A program made the position numbers and the translations under genes. DNA of 64,000 nucleotides. Origin: Arthrobacter russicus (GTDB lineage Bacteria; Actinomycetota; Actinomycetes; Actinomycetales; Micrococcaceae). This document shows, in pieces, positions 1-11,706 of the stretch. Below the pieces are notes generated by a model that did not search any database, had not been told where the DNA came from, and saw nothing but the letters and a program-made list of their open reading frames with translations. Each line of letters begins with the position of its first letter. Position 1 is the stretch's first letter. Location: contig NZ_JAVDQF010000001.1 of the NCBI RefSeq assembly GCF_031454135.1, forward strand, positions 496,001-560,000, given 5' to 3'.

Positions 1-221
1 AGGATCTGGGCGACCTGCTCGGACGGCTGAGCGCCGACGGAGAGCCAGTACTGCGCCCGCTCGGAATCGACCTCGATGAACGAGGGCTCTTCAGTCGGGT
101 GGTACTTGCCGATCTCTTCGATGGCCCGGCCATCACGCTTGGTGCGTGAGTCGGCGACAACGATGCGGTAGTACGGTGCGCGCATTTTTCCAAAGCGCTT
201 GAGGCGAATCTTAACGGCCAC
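1..221 (-). CDS. rpsP: 30S ribosomal protein S16, C-terminus cut by window edge
   Basis: The visible N-terminal 73 residues start [19 protein letters not shown] and continue with [19 protein letters not shown], the classic S16 sequence. S16 binds 16S rRNA and helps assemble the small ribosomal subunit. The start is GTG at 219-221, chosen because S16 proteins begin MAVKIRL. An AGGAG lies upstream at about 233-237. A GTG four codons further upstream (231-233) is in frame but overlaps that AGGAG. The last part of the gene lies outside the window. Identification is certain. Confidence 0.97.
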   Translation of the reverse strand, partial: MAVKIRLKRFGKMRAPYYRIVVADSRTKRDGRAIEEIGKYHPTEEPSFIEVDSERAQYWLSVGAQPSEQVAQI

Positions 222-385
222 TTTTGTGGTCACTCCTGTTTCTGAAACGGGTCGAACCCTGTGTCACGCTCCCGTGGGGCGGGCCGATCTGAGGGTTCTG
301 AAGGACACAATGCGCGCACGGAGAGAGGGGCCATGCGGATCGAGTACCTGTTCATTATGCCAGATGGTTCCGCGCAGCGCGAACT

Positions 386-814
386 TCACACGGTGATGTA
401 ATACAGCGCCAACCGCGCGTCCTCGTCGGCTGCGACCACCTGGCCCGCCATCGATGCGATGCTGCGCAAAAGGGGCTCGGCGACGGCCGGCGTGGTGGCG
501 AATTCTTCGGTTGCCGCCCATGCCGCGGCGAGTTCGGAAACTTCTTCCTGGTCTTCCAGCGTCGGCAATTCGGCGAGGACCTCGGCCAAGGCATCCGGAA
601 GCACCATCAGATGGTCCAGGTCGACGTCGACCATGCCGAGCGCAGTCTCGGTGCCCGTGGCGTGCACCGTCTTGACCGCCAATTCGCCCAGTACTTCCAG
701 ATCGAGATCGGTTGCTTCGCCCAGGTCGAGCAACTGCTTGGGCTTCGGCCCGCCGTCGCGTGCGTAGCGGCTGGCTTCGTGGTGGGTTGCGATGAACAAC
801 TGGTTAGTGGACAT
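386..814 (-). CDS. Uncharacterised 142-residue protein
   Basis: This ORF starts MSTNQLFIATHHEASRYARD and encodes a small acidic soluble protein with no signal peptide or membrane segment. It is rich in Ala, Glu, Asp and Leu and probably helical. The ATG at 814 is preceded by a GGAAGG-type ribosome binding site about eight bases upstream. A longer in-frame reading back to 1069 would overlap the acetyltransferase gene and reads poorly. I do not recognise a family with confidence. It lies between the GNAT gene and rpsP on the same strand, so it may share their transcription. No function is proposed. Confidence 0.6.
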   Translation of the reverse strand: MSTNQLFIATHHEASRYARDGGPKPKQLLDLGEATDLDLEVLGELAVKTVHATGTETALGMVDVDLDHLMVLPDALAEVLAELPTLEDQEEVSELAAAWAATEEFATTPAVAEPLLRSIASMAGQVVAADEDARLALYYITV

Positions 815-893
815 GGCATGGCCTTCCGCCGGTGGTCCGGGGCTCTGGGTTCGGGCCCCTGTTGAGTCAAGACTAGCCGGACTTCGCAGCGGT

Positions 894-1403
894 TCAAGCA
901 CGCCGGGCGGGCTGTTCGGAAAGCAATTCCGCGGCCATCGCCACCCGCGCGCCGAGCGCGTCCAGCCCCAGCGCCTGCTCGTGCTCGCGCAGTTGCCGCA
1001 ACCCGGGCGTACCCGGCTCGACGACGCGGAACCCGCATCTCGCGTAAAACGGCGCATTGAACGGCACATCGCGAAAGGTGCACAAGGTCATCCGGCGGTA
1101 GCCTGCGGTCCGCGCCCAGTTCTTGGCCGTCTCGATCAACGCTCTGCCGATCCCCTGCCCCGCGGCTTCCGGCAGCACCGAGATCTGCTCCAGATGCGCC
1201 TGCCCGTCGACCTCGTCCAGTTTGGCCAGGCCCAATAGCTGGCCCGACCGTTCCGCGAGCAGCACGTGCAATCCGGCGCGGTATTCTTCCGCACTGCTCG
1301 CCGCAGGCAGCCTTGACAGGCCCATCACCGAGTCCGCTGCGCTCTCGATCCCCGGCAGCTGCGGGTAGTCTGCCTCCTCGGCAGTCCGGATACTAAATTC
1401 CAT
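894..1403 (-). CDS. GNAT-family N-acetyltransferase
   Basis: This 169-residue protein has the GNAT layout. The N-terminal half carries MEFSIRTAEEADYP. A central beta strand (AHLEQISVLPEAAGQGIG) includes the acetyl-CoA binding loop EAAGQGIGRAL, matching the Q/R-x-x-G-x-G/A signature. The C-terminal NAPFYARCGFRVV is the usual strand near the end of the fold. It should transfer an acetyl group from acetyl-CoA to an amine, but the substrate cannot be read from the sequence. It starts at ATG 1403. The gene lies divergently from the riboswitch-controlled thiC. Function at the family level is secure, specificity is unknown. Confidence 0.85.
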   Translation of the reverse strand: MEFSIRTAEEADYPQLPGIESAADSVMGLSRLPAASSAEEYRAGLHVLLAERSGQLLGLAKLDEVDGQAHLEQISVLPEAAGQGIGRALIETAKNWARTAGYRRMTLCTFRDVPFNAPFYARCGFRVVEPGTPGLRQLREHEQALGLDALGARVAMAAELLSEQPARRA

Positions 1404-1452
1404 GGCTGGATCCTATCCCCCGGATCGGCCACCGCCGAGCCGGATCTGCTAA

Positions 1453-3327
<1,875 letters not shown>

Positions 3328-3349
3328 CCAGGATTCCGGTCTTGACCTG

Positions 3350-3408
3350 ACTTGGGCGCAGTTGAGCCGGGTGCTTATCCACAGAACCCCGCTCAACTGC
3401 GCCCAAGT
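3350..3408. repeat. Perfect 18-bp inverted repeat upstream of the DUF559 gene
   Basis: ACTTGGGCGCAGTTGAGC at 3350-3367 is repeated exactly as its reverse complement at 3391-3408, separated by a 23-base loop. The outer ten or so bases (CTTGGGCGCAG) recur in the repeat at 4383-4443 on the other side of the gene. There is no T-run, so it is not a standard terminator. The loop contains TTATCCACA (3375-3383), a consensus DnaA-box sequence, which may be chance. Confidence 0.9.
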
Positions 3409-3445
3409 CGAAGAAAACGTCAGTGTTGCGCTCCAACCTGGAGCG

Positions 3446-4375
3446 ATGAGACGCAGGCTGCTTCCGGAAAATCTTCCACTACCCGCCTTCACTCTGGCAC
3501 AAGCTAGAAATCTGGGCGTCCCCCGGTCCCGCTCCACCGCTCAGGACTTGGAGATCCCCAGCCGGGGTCTTCGAGTACTCAAAACCGCCGAGCCGGATCT
3601 GCCCGCCCTGGTCCGCAGTCTTCTGGCCTTGGCCCCTGGCTGCTTCGCGAGTCACCTCACGGCTGCGAAACTTTGGCGGGTCCCGCTGCCGTTTTGGGCT
3701 GAGAATCGCACCGAGGTCGACGTCGCCCGCAGACGTCCTGCTGCTGCGCCTCGCCGCAAGGGCGTCAACGGCCACCGGCTACGAATCACTCGGGACGAAG
3801 TCACGCTGCAAAACGGAGTCTGGCTCACCACGCCGGCACGCACTTGGCGCGACCTGGCTACGGTTCTCAACGAGGAAGATCTGGTGGTAGCCGGAGATTT
3901 CCTGGTCAGGTCGCGGCAACGGGATTTCGGGGAGCAGCGTAAGGCGCTCTGCACCCTGACCGAGCTTACCGAAATGCTCCCGGAACGAGCACAGGCCAAT
4001 GTGCTGCGCCGAACGGCCGCGGCAAAAGTTCGTTCCGGCGTGGATTCACCGCAGGAAACCAGGCTCCGGCTGCAATTGGTCGACGCCGGCCTGCCGGAAC
4101 CCGCCGTGAATCATTCGCTCGATGACCCCTTTGACGGACATCCGATTCGATGGGCAGATTTGGCTTACATCGAATACAAGATCGTGATTCAGTACGAAGG
4201 CGATCACCACCGCTCCCGCGCGCAGCTGGCTACGGACATTGCACGCGACGACGACTGGCAGCGCGCAGGTTGGACCGTAGTGCGGCTGACTGCAGCGGAT
4301 TTGCAGGCTGAAGGAGCCTACGCCGTCGCCAAAGTCCGTGCCGCGCTGGTTCGATCTGGCTGGCAACCCTGCTAA
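3446..4375 (+). CDS. DUF559/AbiEi-type protein with Vsr-like endonuclease fold
   Basis: This 309-residue protein begins MRRRLLPENLPLPAFT, matching the way this actinobacterial family starts. That is why the ATG at 3446 is preferred over in-frame codons further upstream that would run through the inverted repeat. The N-terminal part resembles AbiEi-like regions (AARNLGV..RSRSTAQDL, then PGCFASHLTAAKLW). The C-terminal 100 residues carry the DUF559 nuclease-like core: SPQETRLRLQL, DLAYIEYKIVIQYEGDHHR and GWTVVRLTAADL, with acidic and Lys residues on successive strands. Homologues are often annotated as endonuclease-domain or type IV toxin-antitoxin proteins, but no activity is established here. 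The gene is solitary and bracketed by two related inverted repeats. Confidence 0.75.
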   Translation: MRRRLLPENLPLPAFTLAQARNLGVPRSRSTAQDLEIPSRGLRVLKTAEPDLPALVRSLLALAPGCFASHLTAAKLWRVPLPFWAENRTEVDVARRRPAAAPRRKGVNGHRLRITRDEVTLQNGVWLTTPARTWRDLATVLNEEDLVVAGDFLVRSRQRDFGEQRKALCTLTELTEMLPERAQANVLRRTAAAKVRSGVDSPQETRLRLQLVDAGLPEPAVNHSLDDPFDGHPIRWADLAYIEYKIVIQYEGDHHRSRAQLATDIARDDDWQRAGWTVVRLTAADLQAEGAYAVAKVRAALVRSGWQPC

Positions 4376-4382
4376 ATCTCGC

Positions 4383-4443
4383 CACTTGGGCGCAGATATG
4401 CAGGGTAAGAGAACCCAACACCCTGCATATCTGCGCCCAAGTG
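4383..4443. repeat. Perfect 24-bp inverted repeat downstream of the DUF559 gene
   Basis: The 24 bases at 4383-4406 (CACTTGGGCGCAGATATGCA followed by GGGT) are exactly reverse-complemented at 4420-4443, with a 13-base loop. The outer CACTTGGGCGCAG matches the outer part of the repeat at 3350-3408, while the inner parts of the two stems differ. The repeat starts eight bases after the stop codon of the DUF559 gene. It could act as a bidirectional transcription barrier or mark a cassette boundary. Confidence 0.9.
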
Positions 4444-4506
4444 AAAGGCTTACGGGATCTGACGCCTCCTGACAAAGATATCCGCGCGAGCGCCTACGCT
4501 CGGCGG

Positions 4507-5253
4507 CTATTTCTGGCTATTGGCCAAGAACTCCTTGATCGCAGCTTGACCCGACTCAGTATCTTGCGGACGATGGCCGCCGCCGACTATGAGGTGGCGC
4601 GCGCCGGTACTCGCCAGATACTCGGCGACCTCTTCGTACATGGGCTCCCAACCTCCGGTGAGCACCATGGTCGGCACGCCTGGAACTATGTCGAGGGGCG
4701 CTTCCCAGGCCGGCGCTTGCAGCCGAAGCCGACGCGCAGTGCGCAACGCCTCAGCGTCATCAGGATCCAGCTTCCGCGCCGCCTCGCCGAACGCAAGCTG
4801 CGAAAACTGCCGGTAATACTCGACGTCGTCCAGCTCGTTGCGCAGATCGAAGACCGGCTGCATGAGCTTGATATGGGCGGCAGTAGCAGGTAAATCCTTG
4901 GTCAGCGATAAACATGCAGGCTCGCATAACAGCAATGAATGCACCAGATCCGGACGCTGCACCGCGGCCATCATGGCGGCAACCGCGCCCTGGGCGTGGG
5001 CGACCACTTGACCGCCATGGCGACCGTCCAGTTGCAAGTTGTCGATGATGATCTGCGCGTCGGCAGCGAAGTCAGAAGGCACCGGCTCGGCGACTGGATC
5101 GAAGCCGGTTCTGCGCACAAAGAGGCAGTCGAAGCTTCCGGCCAGCACGTGTTGGACCGGCCAGGCGGCAGCACCGAAGGCGCCACTACCGTGGACGAAG
5201 ACAACTCGGCCGGAGGAACCAACCGAACCGGATGAACTAAGGGAGACAGCCAA
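4507..5253 (-). CDS. Alpha/beta-hydrolase-fold protein lacking the nucleophile serine
   Basis: This 248-residue protein has the oxyanion-hole strand RVVFVHGSGAFG near residues 16-27, a helical cap region and a late histidine motif GGGHRPQDT. The nucleophile elbow reads VVAHAQGAVAA, so the position normally occupied by Ser in G/A-H-S-x-G is Ala (codon GCC, one base from a serine codon). Catalysis by the usual Ser-His-Asp triad is therefore unlikely. The protein may be a binding or scaffold variant, or may have lost activity recently. The start is TTG at 5253, 20 bases after the ffh stop on the same strand, so it is probably co-transcribed with ffh. Confidence 0.75.
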   Translation of the reverse strand: MAVSLSSSGSVGSSGRVVFVHGSGAFGAAAWPVQHVLAGSFDCLFVRRTGFDPVAEPVPSDFAADAQIIIDNLQLDGRHGGQVVAHAQGAVAAMMAAVQRPDLVHSLLLCEPACLSLTKDLPATAAHIKLMQPVFDLRNELDDVEYYRQFSQLAFGEAARKLDPDDAEALRTARRLRLQAPAWEAPLDIVPGVPTMVLTGGWEPMYEEVAEYLASTGARHLIVGGGHRPQDTESGQAAIKEFLANSQK

Positions 5254-5273
5254 AAGCCTGGATCAGCCTGTCC

Positions 5274-6854
5274 TTATTTGCCGAGGAACTTCTCGAAGCC
5301 CTTGGGAAGATTCATCGCCGAAGGATCGAAATCCTGGTTCTGCGCACCGAAGGCTGCGCCAGTGGGGGCTGCGGCATTCTTCCCGGCGCGTTTCTCCTCG
5401 GCCTCGCGCAGCTGCTGCGCGGCCTTAGCCGGGTTCCCGGAGCGGGCTTTTTTCTTCGGCGCATTTTTGCCGCTCTTGCGGGCGCCGCCGAACCCGCCAG
5501 GGCCGGGCATCCCCGGCATTCCGGGAATGCCGCCGCCGGAAGCCATCTTCTTCATCATCTTCTGCGCCTGGCCGAAGCGTTCCAGCAGGCCGTTGACCTC
5601 GGAGACGTGCACCCCCGAGCCCCGGGCGATGCGCGCCCGGCGCGAGCCGTTGATGATCTTCGGCGCAACGCGCTCGTGCGGCGTCATCGAGCGGACGATC
5701 GCTTCGACGCGATCGATTTCCCGCTCATCGAATTGCTCAAGCTGCTGGCGAATATTCTGCGCACCCGGCATCATCATGAGCATCTTCTTCATCGAGCCCA
5801 TGTTGCGGATCTGGTTCATCTGGGCCAGGAAGTCTTCCAGCGTGAAGTCTTCCTGGTCGGCGAACTTCTTCGCCATCCGGGCGGCTTCGTCCTTGTCCCA
5901 GTTCTTTTCGGCCTGCTCGATGAGCGTGAGCACATCGCCCATGTCCAGGATCCGCGAAGCCATCCGGTCCGGGTGGAAGACCTCGAAATCGTCCAAGGAT
6001 TCACCGGTCGAGGCGAACATCACCGGTTTTCCGGTGACCGTGGCCACGGAAAGCGCCGCACCGCCGCGGGCATCGCCGTCGAGCTTGGAGAGCACGATGC
6101 CGGTGAAGTTCACGCCCTCGTCGAAGGCCTGAGCGGTGGCCACGGCATCCTGGCCGATCATCGCATCGATCACGAAGAGCACTTCGTCCGGCGAGATCGC
6201 AGCCCGGATGTCCGCAGCCTGCTGCATCAATTCCGCGTCGACGCCGAGGCGGCCGGCCGTATCGACGATCACGACGTCGTGCAGCTTGCTGCGCGCCTCG
6301 GCGAGGCCGGCCTGGGCTACCGCCACCGGATCACCGGTCGCAGCTTCGAACTCGGAGGAGACTCCGGGATCCGGCGCGAACACCGGGACCCCGGCCCGCT
6401 CGCCATTGACCTGGAGCTGCTTGACCGCGTTCGGCCGCTGCAAATCCGCCGCCACCAGCAACGGCGAATGCCCCTGGCCCTTGAGCCATTTGGAAAGCTT
6501 GCCCGCCAGCGTGGTCTTGCCGGCACCCTGCAGGCCGGCCAGCATGATCACGGTCGGCGGGTTCTTCGCCAAGCGGATCCGCCGGGTCTGCCCGCCGAGG
6601 ATCTCCACCAGTTCCTCGTTGACGATCTTGACGATCTGCTGCGCTGGATTCAGCGCGGCATTGACCTCGGCACCGAGGGCACGCTCCCGGACTTTGCCGG
6701 TGAATTCGCGCACCACTGGCACAGCGACGTCGGCGTCGAGCAGGGCACGGCGGATCTCGCGCACCGTCGCATCGACATCAGCCTCGGAAAGCCGGCCTTT
6801 GCCGCGCAGATTCTTGAAAGTCGCGGCTAACCGGTCAGAGAGAGAATTGAACAC
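5274..6854 (-). CDS. ffh: Signal recognition particle protein Ffh
   Basis: This 526-residue SRP54 GTPase binds signal peptides on ribosomes and docks them to FtsY at the membrane. The N-domain (MFNSLSDRLAATFKNLRGKG) is followed by the G-domain with P-loop GLQGAGKTT near residue 107, DTAGR and TKLDGDARGG. The methionine-rich M-domain includes MGSMKKMLMMMPGAQN and SRRARIARGSGVHVSEVN, which bind 4.5S RNA. The C-terminus is a low-complexity, Gly/Met/Lys-rich tail typical of actinobacteria. The protein is complete. Its partner FtsY is encoded at 10479-11666 on the same strand. Confidence 0.97.
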   Translation of the reverse strand: MFNSLSDRLAATFKNLRGKGRLSEADVDATVREIRRALLDADVAVPVVREFTGKVRERALGAEVNAALNPAQQIVKIVNEELVEILGGQTRRIRLAKNPPTVIMLAGLQGAGKTTLAGKLSKWLKGQGHSPLLVAADLQRPNAVKQLQVNGERAGVPVFAPDPGVSSEFEAATGDPVAVAQAGLAEARSKLHDVVIVDTAGRLGVDAELMQQAADIRAAISPDEVLFVIDAMIGQDAVATAQAFDEGVNFTGIVLSKLDGDARGGAALSVATVTGKPVMFASTGESLDDFEVFHPDRMASRILDMGDVLTLIEQAEKNWDKDEAARMAKKFADQEDFTLEDFLAQMNQIRNMGSMKKMLMMMPGAQNIRQQLEQFDEREIDRVEAIVRSMTPHERVAPKIINGSRRARIARGSGVHVSEVNGLLERFGQAQKMMKKMASGGGIPGMPGMPGPGGFGGARKSGKNAPKKKARSGNPAKAAQQLREAEEKRAGKNAAAPTGAAFGAQNQDFDPSAMNLPKGFEKFLGK

Positions 6855-6991
6855 CAGAGGTTATCTTTCGACAAGGGGCTAAAGAAATCTGAAACTTTGG
6901 TCGGACCAACTACCAAGGATACCAAGCCCAACGAACCGGCCGGGAAGAACGATCCCTGCCAATCCGGAGCAGAAAATGACATGCTGGGTCG

Positions 6992-8419
6992 GTGAGCCAA
7001 AAAGTACAGGACAGCCAGCACTCGACCATCCGGACGCTTCTCATTCTAGGCGCCTCGGGCGACCTCACCGGCAGGCTTCTGCTGCCTGGTGTCGCCCGCC
7101 TGATCGCGGCCGGCCGGGCCAAGGGACTGACCCTGATCGGCGCCGGCGGCAGCCAAAACCCTCAAGAGAGTTGGCAGCAACGGGTCGACCGGGTCTTCGG
7201 GGCTGCAGCCGAGGGCTGCAACGCCAGCGGCCGGGCCGCACTCGCGAAGGTGGCCAAGACCACCGCTTACCACCAGCTGGACGTGACCGCCGAGGGCGAA
7301 CTGGCCGCACTGCTGGCCAGCTTGACCGGCCCGGTCGCGATCTACTTCGCCTTGCCGCCGGCGGTCAGCCAGCGCGCCTGCGAGCTCCTGACCGCGGCCG
7401 ACCTGCCAGCCGGAACCAGGCTCGTGATGGAGAAACCATTCGGCTCGTCGGCCGCTTCGGCGCATCAACTCAATGCAACCCTCGCCGCTTTGGTCCCGGA
7501 ATCGCACATCCACCGGGTAGACCATTTCCTCGGCAAGTCCACGGTCTTCAACATCCTCGGTCTGCGCTTCGCCAATCGGCTGCTCGAACCGCTCTGGAAT
7601 TCCGACCACATCCAGCAAGTCGAAATCATCTTCGACGAAGACCTGACCTTGGAGAACCGCGCCGGTTATTACGACCGGGCCGGAGCGCTGCGCGACATGA
7701 TCCAGAGCCATCTGCTGCAGATCATGGCACTGGTGGCCATGGAACCGCCCGCCACGCTGGGCGAGCAGGACGTCCGCGACGGGATCGCCACAGTGCTGCG
7801 CGCCAGCACCGCCGCCCCGGCCAAGAGCCGCCGGGCCCGCTACACCGCGGGAAAAATCGGTCGACGGAAGGTGCCGGATTACCTGGCCGAAGCCGGCGTC
7901 GAGGCCAAGAACAACACCGAAACCTTGGCCGAGGTCGAAGTCTCGATTGCCAACTGGCGTTGGGCCGGCGTGCCGTTCATCCTGCGCTCCGGGAAATCGC
8001 TGGGCCGGTCCCGCAAAGAAGCGGTGATCACCTACAAGTCGGTTCCGCATTTGCCCACAGGGTTCCGCGGCACCGATTCACCGACCAAACTGCACATCGG
8101 CTTCGGTCCGGACACCTTGCAGCTCGATCTGGACGTCAATGGCCCGGGCGATTTGTTCACCCTGAACCGGGTACGGCTCGAGGCAGAGCTCGCCGGGGAT
8201 TCGTTGCTGCCCTATGGCGAAGTACTGGACGGGGTGCTCAACGGCGATCCGTTGCTTTCGGTGCGCGGCGACACCGCAGAACTCTGCTGGCAAATCGTCG
8301 AGCCTACCCTCGACGCCTGGCACGCCGGGAAGGTCCCGATGGAAGAGTACCCGGCGGGCAGCTCCGGCCCGGCCGATTGGCCTACGAGCAACGACCACTC
8401 GGCAACCCGGATCCGCTGA
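6992..8419 (+). CDS. zwf: Glucose-6-phosphate 1-dehydrogenase family protein
   Basis: This 475-residue protein has the N-terminal dinucleotide-binding motif GASGDLTGRLLLPG near residue 20. The substrate/catalytic motif is HRVDHFLGKSTVFN near residue 173, where the family usually reads DHYLGK. Further motifs are EKPFGSS and a complete C-terminal G6PDH domain (FILRSGKSLGRSRKEAVITY). It should oxidise glucose 6-phosphate to 6-phosphogluconolactone with NAD(P). It is shorter than the usual actinobacterial Zwf (about 510 residues) and somewhat divergent, and it stands alone here without tkt/tal/opcA, so it may be a second copy. The start is GTG 6992. It is transcribed divergently from ffh and convergently with glnK. 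Confidence 0.85.
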   Translation: MSQKVQDSQHSTIRTLLILGASGDLTGRLLLPGVARLIAAGRAKGLTLIGAGGSQNPQESWQQRVDRVFGAAAEGCNASGRAALAKVAKTTAYHQLDVTAEGELAALLASLTGPVAIYFALPPAVSQRACELLTAADLPAGTRLVMEKPFGSSAASAHQLNATLAALVPESHIHRVDHFLGKSTVFNILGLRFANRLLEPLWNSDHIQQVEIIFDEDLTLENRAGYYDRAGALRDMIQSHLLQIMALVAMEPPATLGEQDVRDGIATVLRASTAAPAKSRRARYTAGKIGRRKVPDYLAEAGVEAKNNTETLAEVEVSIANWRWAGVPFILRSGKSLGRSRKEAVITYKSVPHLPTGFRGTDSPTKLHIGFGPDTLQLDLDVNGPGDLFTLNRVRLEAELAGDSLLPYGEVLDGVLNGDPLLSVRGDTAELCWQIVEPTLDAWHAGKVPMEEYPAGSSGPADWPTSNDHSATRIR

Positions 8420-8512
8420 ATCGGGACAGTGAAACGACTGAATCGGATAGTGAAACGACTTTGGGATAGCCAGATGACACGCATCCGGCTATCCCAAAGT
8501 CGTTTTGCTATC
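8418..8512. repeat. Long hairpin with a preceding short tandem repeat
   Basis: The 31 bases at 8446-8476 and their inverted copy at 8482-8512 pair with three mismatches around a five-base loop (8477-8481). The central block ACGACTTTGGGATAGCC is exact. The region before it holds two near-identical 21-22-base tandem units ending GTGAAACGACT (8418-8439 and 8440-8460). The structure lies between the convergent zwf and glnK genes, so it may stop transcription from both sides. It has no T-run and is longer than a normal terminator stem. Confidence 0.85.
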
Positions 8513-8541
8513 TGAGAGCGGGAACGACGACGGCGCTCGGC

Positions 8542-10271
<1,730 letters not shown>

Positions 10272-10478
10272 GGATACGTCAGCCCCACTTTCCCGTCCGA
10301 TGCGTCAGTGATTGCCTACGCCGCACGAAGGCGGCGCCACTGTTGCAAACGAGTCTCGCGAAAGCGTGTTTCGGCTCGGCACGTTCTAGATTGCGCGCAG
10401 GTTACAAGCCCGGACCGAGCGTAAATGCTGAGTCACGCCCATGTTTCGGCCAGGTAAATTCACCGGCTGTTGCCAGGC

Positions 10479-11666
10479 TCAGTTCAGGATCGCGTCCACG
10501 AATTGCTCGACGTCGAACGGTGCCAGGTCGTCGGCCCCCTCGCCCAAGCCGACCAGCTTAACCGGGACCCCCAGGCTCTTCTGGATCGCGACCACGATGC
10601 CGCCCTTGGCGGTGCCGTCGAGCTTGGTCAACACGATTCCGGTGATGTCCACGACCTCGGCGAACACTTTGGCCTGGTTGAGCCCGTTCTGCCCGGTCGT
10701 GGCGTCCAGGACCAGCAGCACCTCGCCGACCGCAGCGAGCTTCTCGATGACCCGTTTGACCTTGCCGAGCTCGTCCATCAGGCCGACTTTGTTCTGCAGC
10801 CGGCCCGCGGTGTCCACCATCACGACGTCGACTTCCTGCTCGATTCCGGTTTTCACCGCTTCGAAGGCTACCGATGCCGGATCCGCCCCGTCCACGTCGG
10901 ACTTGATCGTCGGGACGCCTACCCGGGCGCCCCAAGTGGCGAGCTGTTCCGCTGCGGCGGCCCGGAACGTGTCCGCAGCGCCGAGCAGGACGTCTTTGTC
11001 CTCGGCGACCAGCACGCGGGCCAGCTTGCCCACCGTGGTGGTTTTGCCGACACCGTTGACGCCGACAACCAGGACGATCGCCGGGAGTTCGCCCTGCCGG
11101 GAGACGGCCAGCGACCGGTCCATCCCGGGATCCACCAACTTCACCAGTTCTTCGCGCAACATCGCGCGGACTTCATCCGGTTTCCGGCTGCCCATGATCT
11201 TGACGCGTTCGCGCAGGATTTCGACCAGCTCAAGGCTCGGTTCGGTGCCGATGTCCGCCAACAGCAGGGTTTCTTCGATCTCTTCCCAGACGGCTTCATC
11301 GATCTTGTCGCTGGCGAGCAGCGCCAGCAGTCCCTTGCCCAGGGCATTGTTCGACTTCGAGAGCCTGGCCCGCAAACGCTGCAAGCGGCCGGCTGCCGGT
11401 TCCGGTTGTTCCAGGACCGGCGCGTCGCCTCCGGGCAGGACTACCAGGCCTTCATCCGGGACATCGAGCACCACCGGCCGCTCGGCGAGATCCACTGCGC
11501 CTCCGGCATCCGCGCCCGGCGCCGCACCGGGCGCCGGGTCGTTGGCGTCCCGCGGTCCGGAATAATTGCCACGGCTGCGCGAGGTCTTGATGAAGACCGC
11601 GAGCAGCGAGCCGATCACGGCCAAGCCCACGACGATATACAGAATCAGAAGCCAGATGTCATTCAC
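10479..11666 (-). CDS. ftsY: Signal recognition particle receptor FtsY
   Basis: This 395-residue SRP receptor GTPase begins with a membrane anchor (WLLILYIVVGLAVIGSLLAV, residues 5-24), typical of actinobacterial FtsY, then an acidic/proline linker. The N-domain (LSKSNNALGKGLLALLASDK) is followed by the G-domain with P-loop GVNGVGKTTTVGKLA near residue 202, DTAGRLQNK and TKLDGTAKGG. It docks Ffh-bound ribosomes at the membrane. The protein is complete. A response regulator gene lies 40 bases upstream on the same strand; smc, often adjacent in relatives, is about 3.4 kb away. Confidence 0.97.
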   Translation of the reverse strand: MNDIWLLILYIVVGLAVIGSLLAVFIKTSRSRGNYSGPRDANDPAPGAAPGADAGGAVDLAERPVVLDVPDEGLVVLPGGDAPVLEQPEPAAGRLQRLRARLSKSNNALGKGLLALLASDKIDEAVWEEIEETLLLADIGTEPSLELVEILRERVKIMGSRKPDEVRAMLREELVKLVDPGMDRSLAVSRQGELPAIVLVVGVNGVGKTTTVGKLARVLVAEDKDVLLGAADTFRAAAAEQLATWGARVGVPTIKSDVDGADPASVAFEAVKTGIEQEVDVVMVDTAGRLQNKVGLMDELGKVKRVIEKLAAVGEVLLVLDATTGQNGLNQAKVFAEVVDITGIVLTKLDGTAKGGIVVAIQKSLGVPVKLVGLGEGADDLAPFDVEQFVDAILN

Positions 11667-11706
11667 GCATCTAGCTTCTCATAGGCCCGGAGTCGGCTGG
11701 ACCTGG

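Noticed and set aside
3375-3383. TTATCCACA as part of a replication origin
   Set aside because: Only one box, in the loop of a hairpin, and no dnaA, dnaN or AT-rich region nearby; probably chance or incidental.
6976-8469. A 497-codon open frame overlapping the G6PDH gene on the same strand
   Set aside because: It is Arg/Gly/Pro-rich without motifs, while the frame at 6992 encodes complete G6PDH motifs.
10441-11684. Two long open frames antisense to ftsY
   Set aside because: Both are Ser/Thr/Arg-rich shadows of ftsY.
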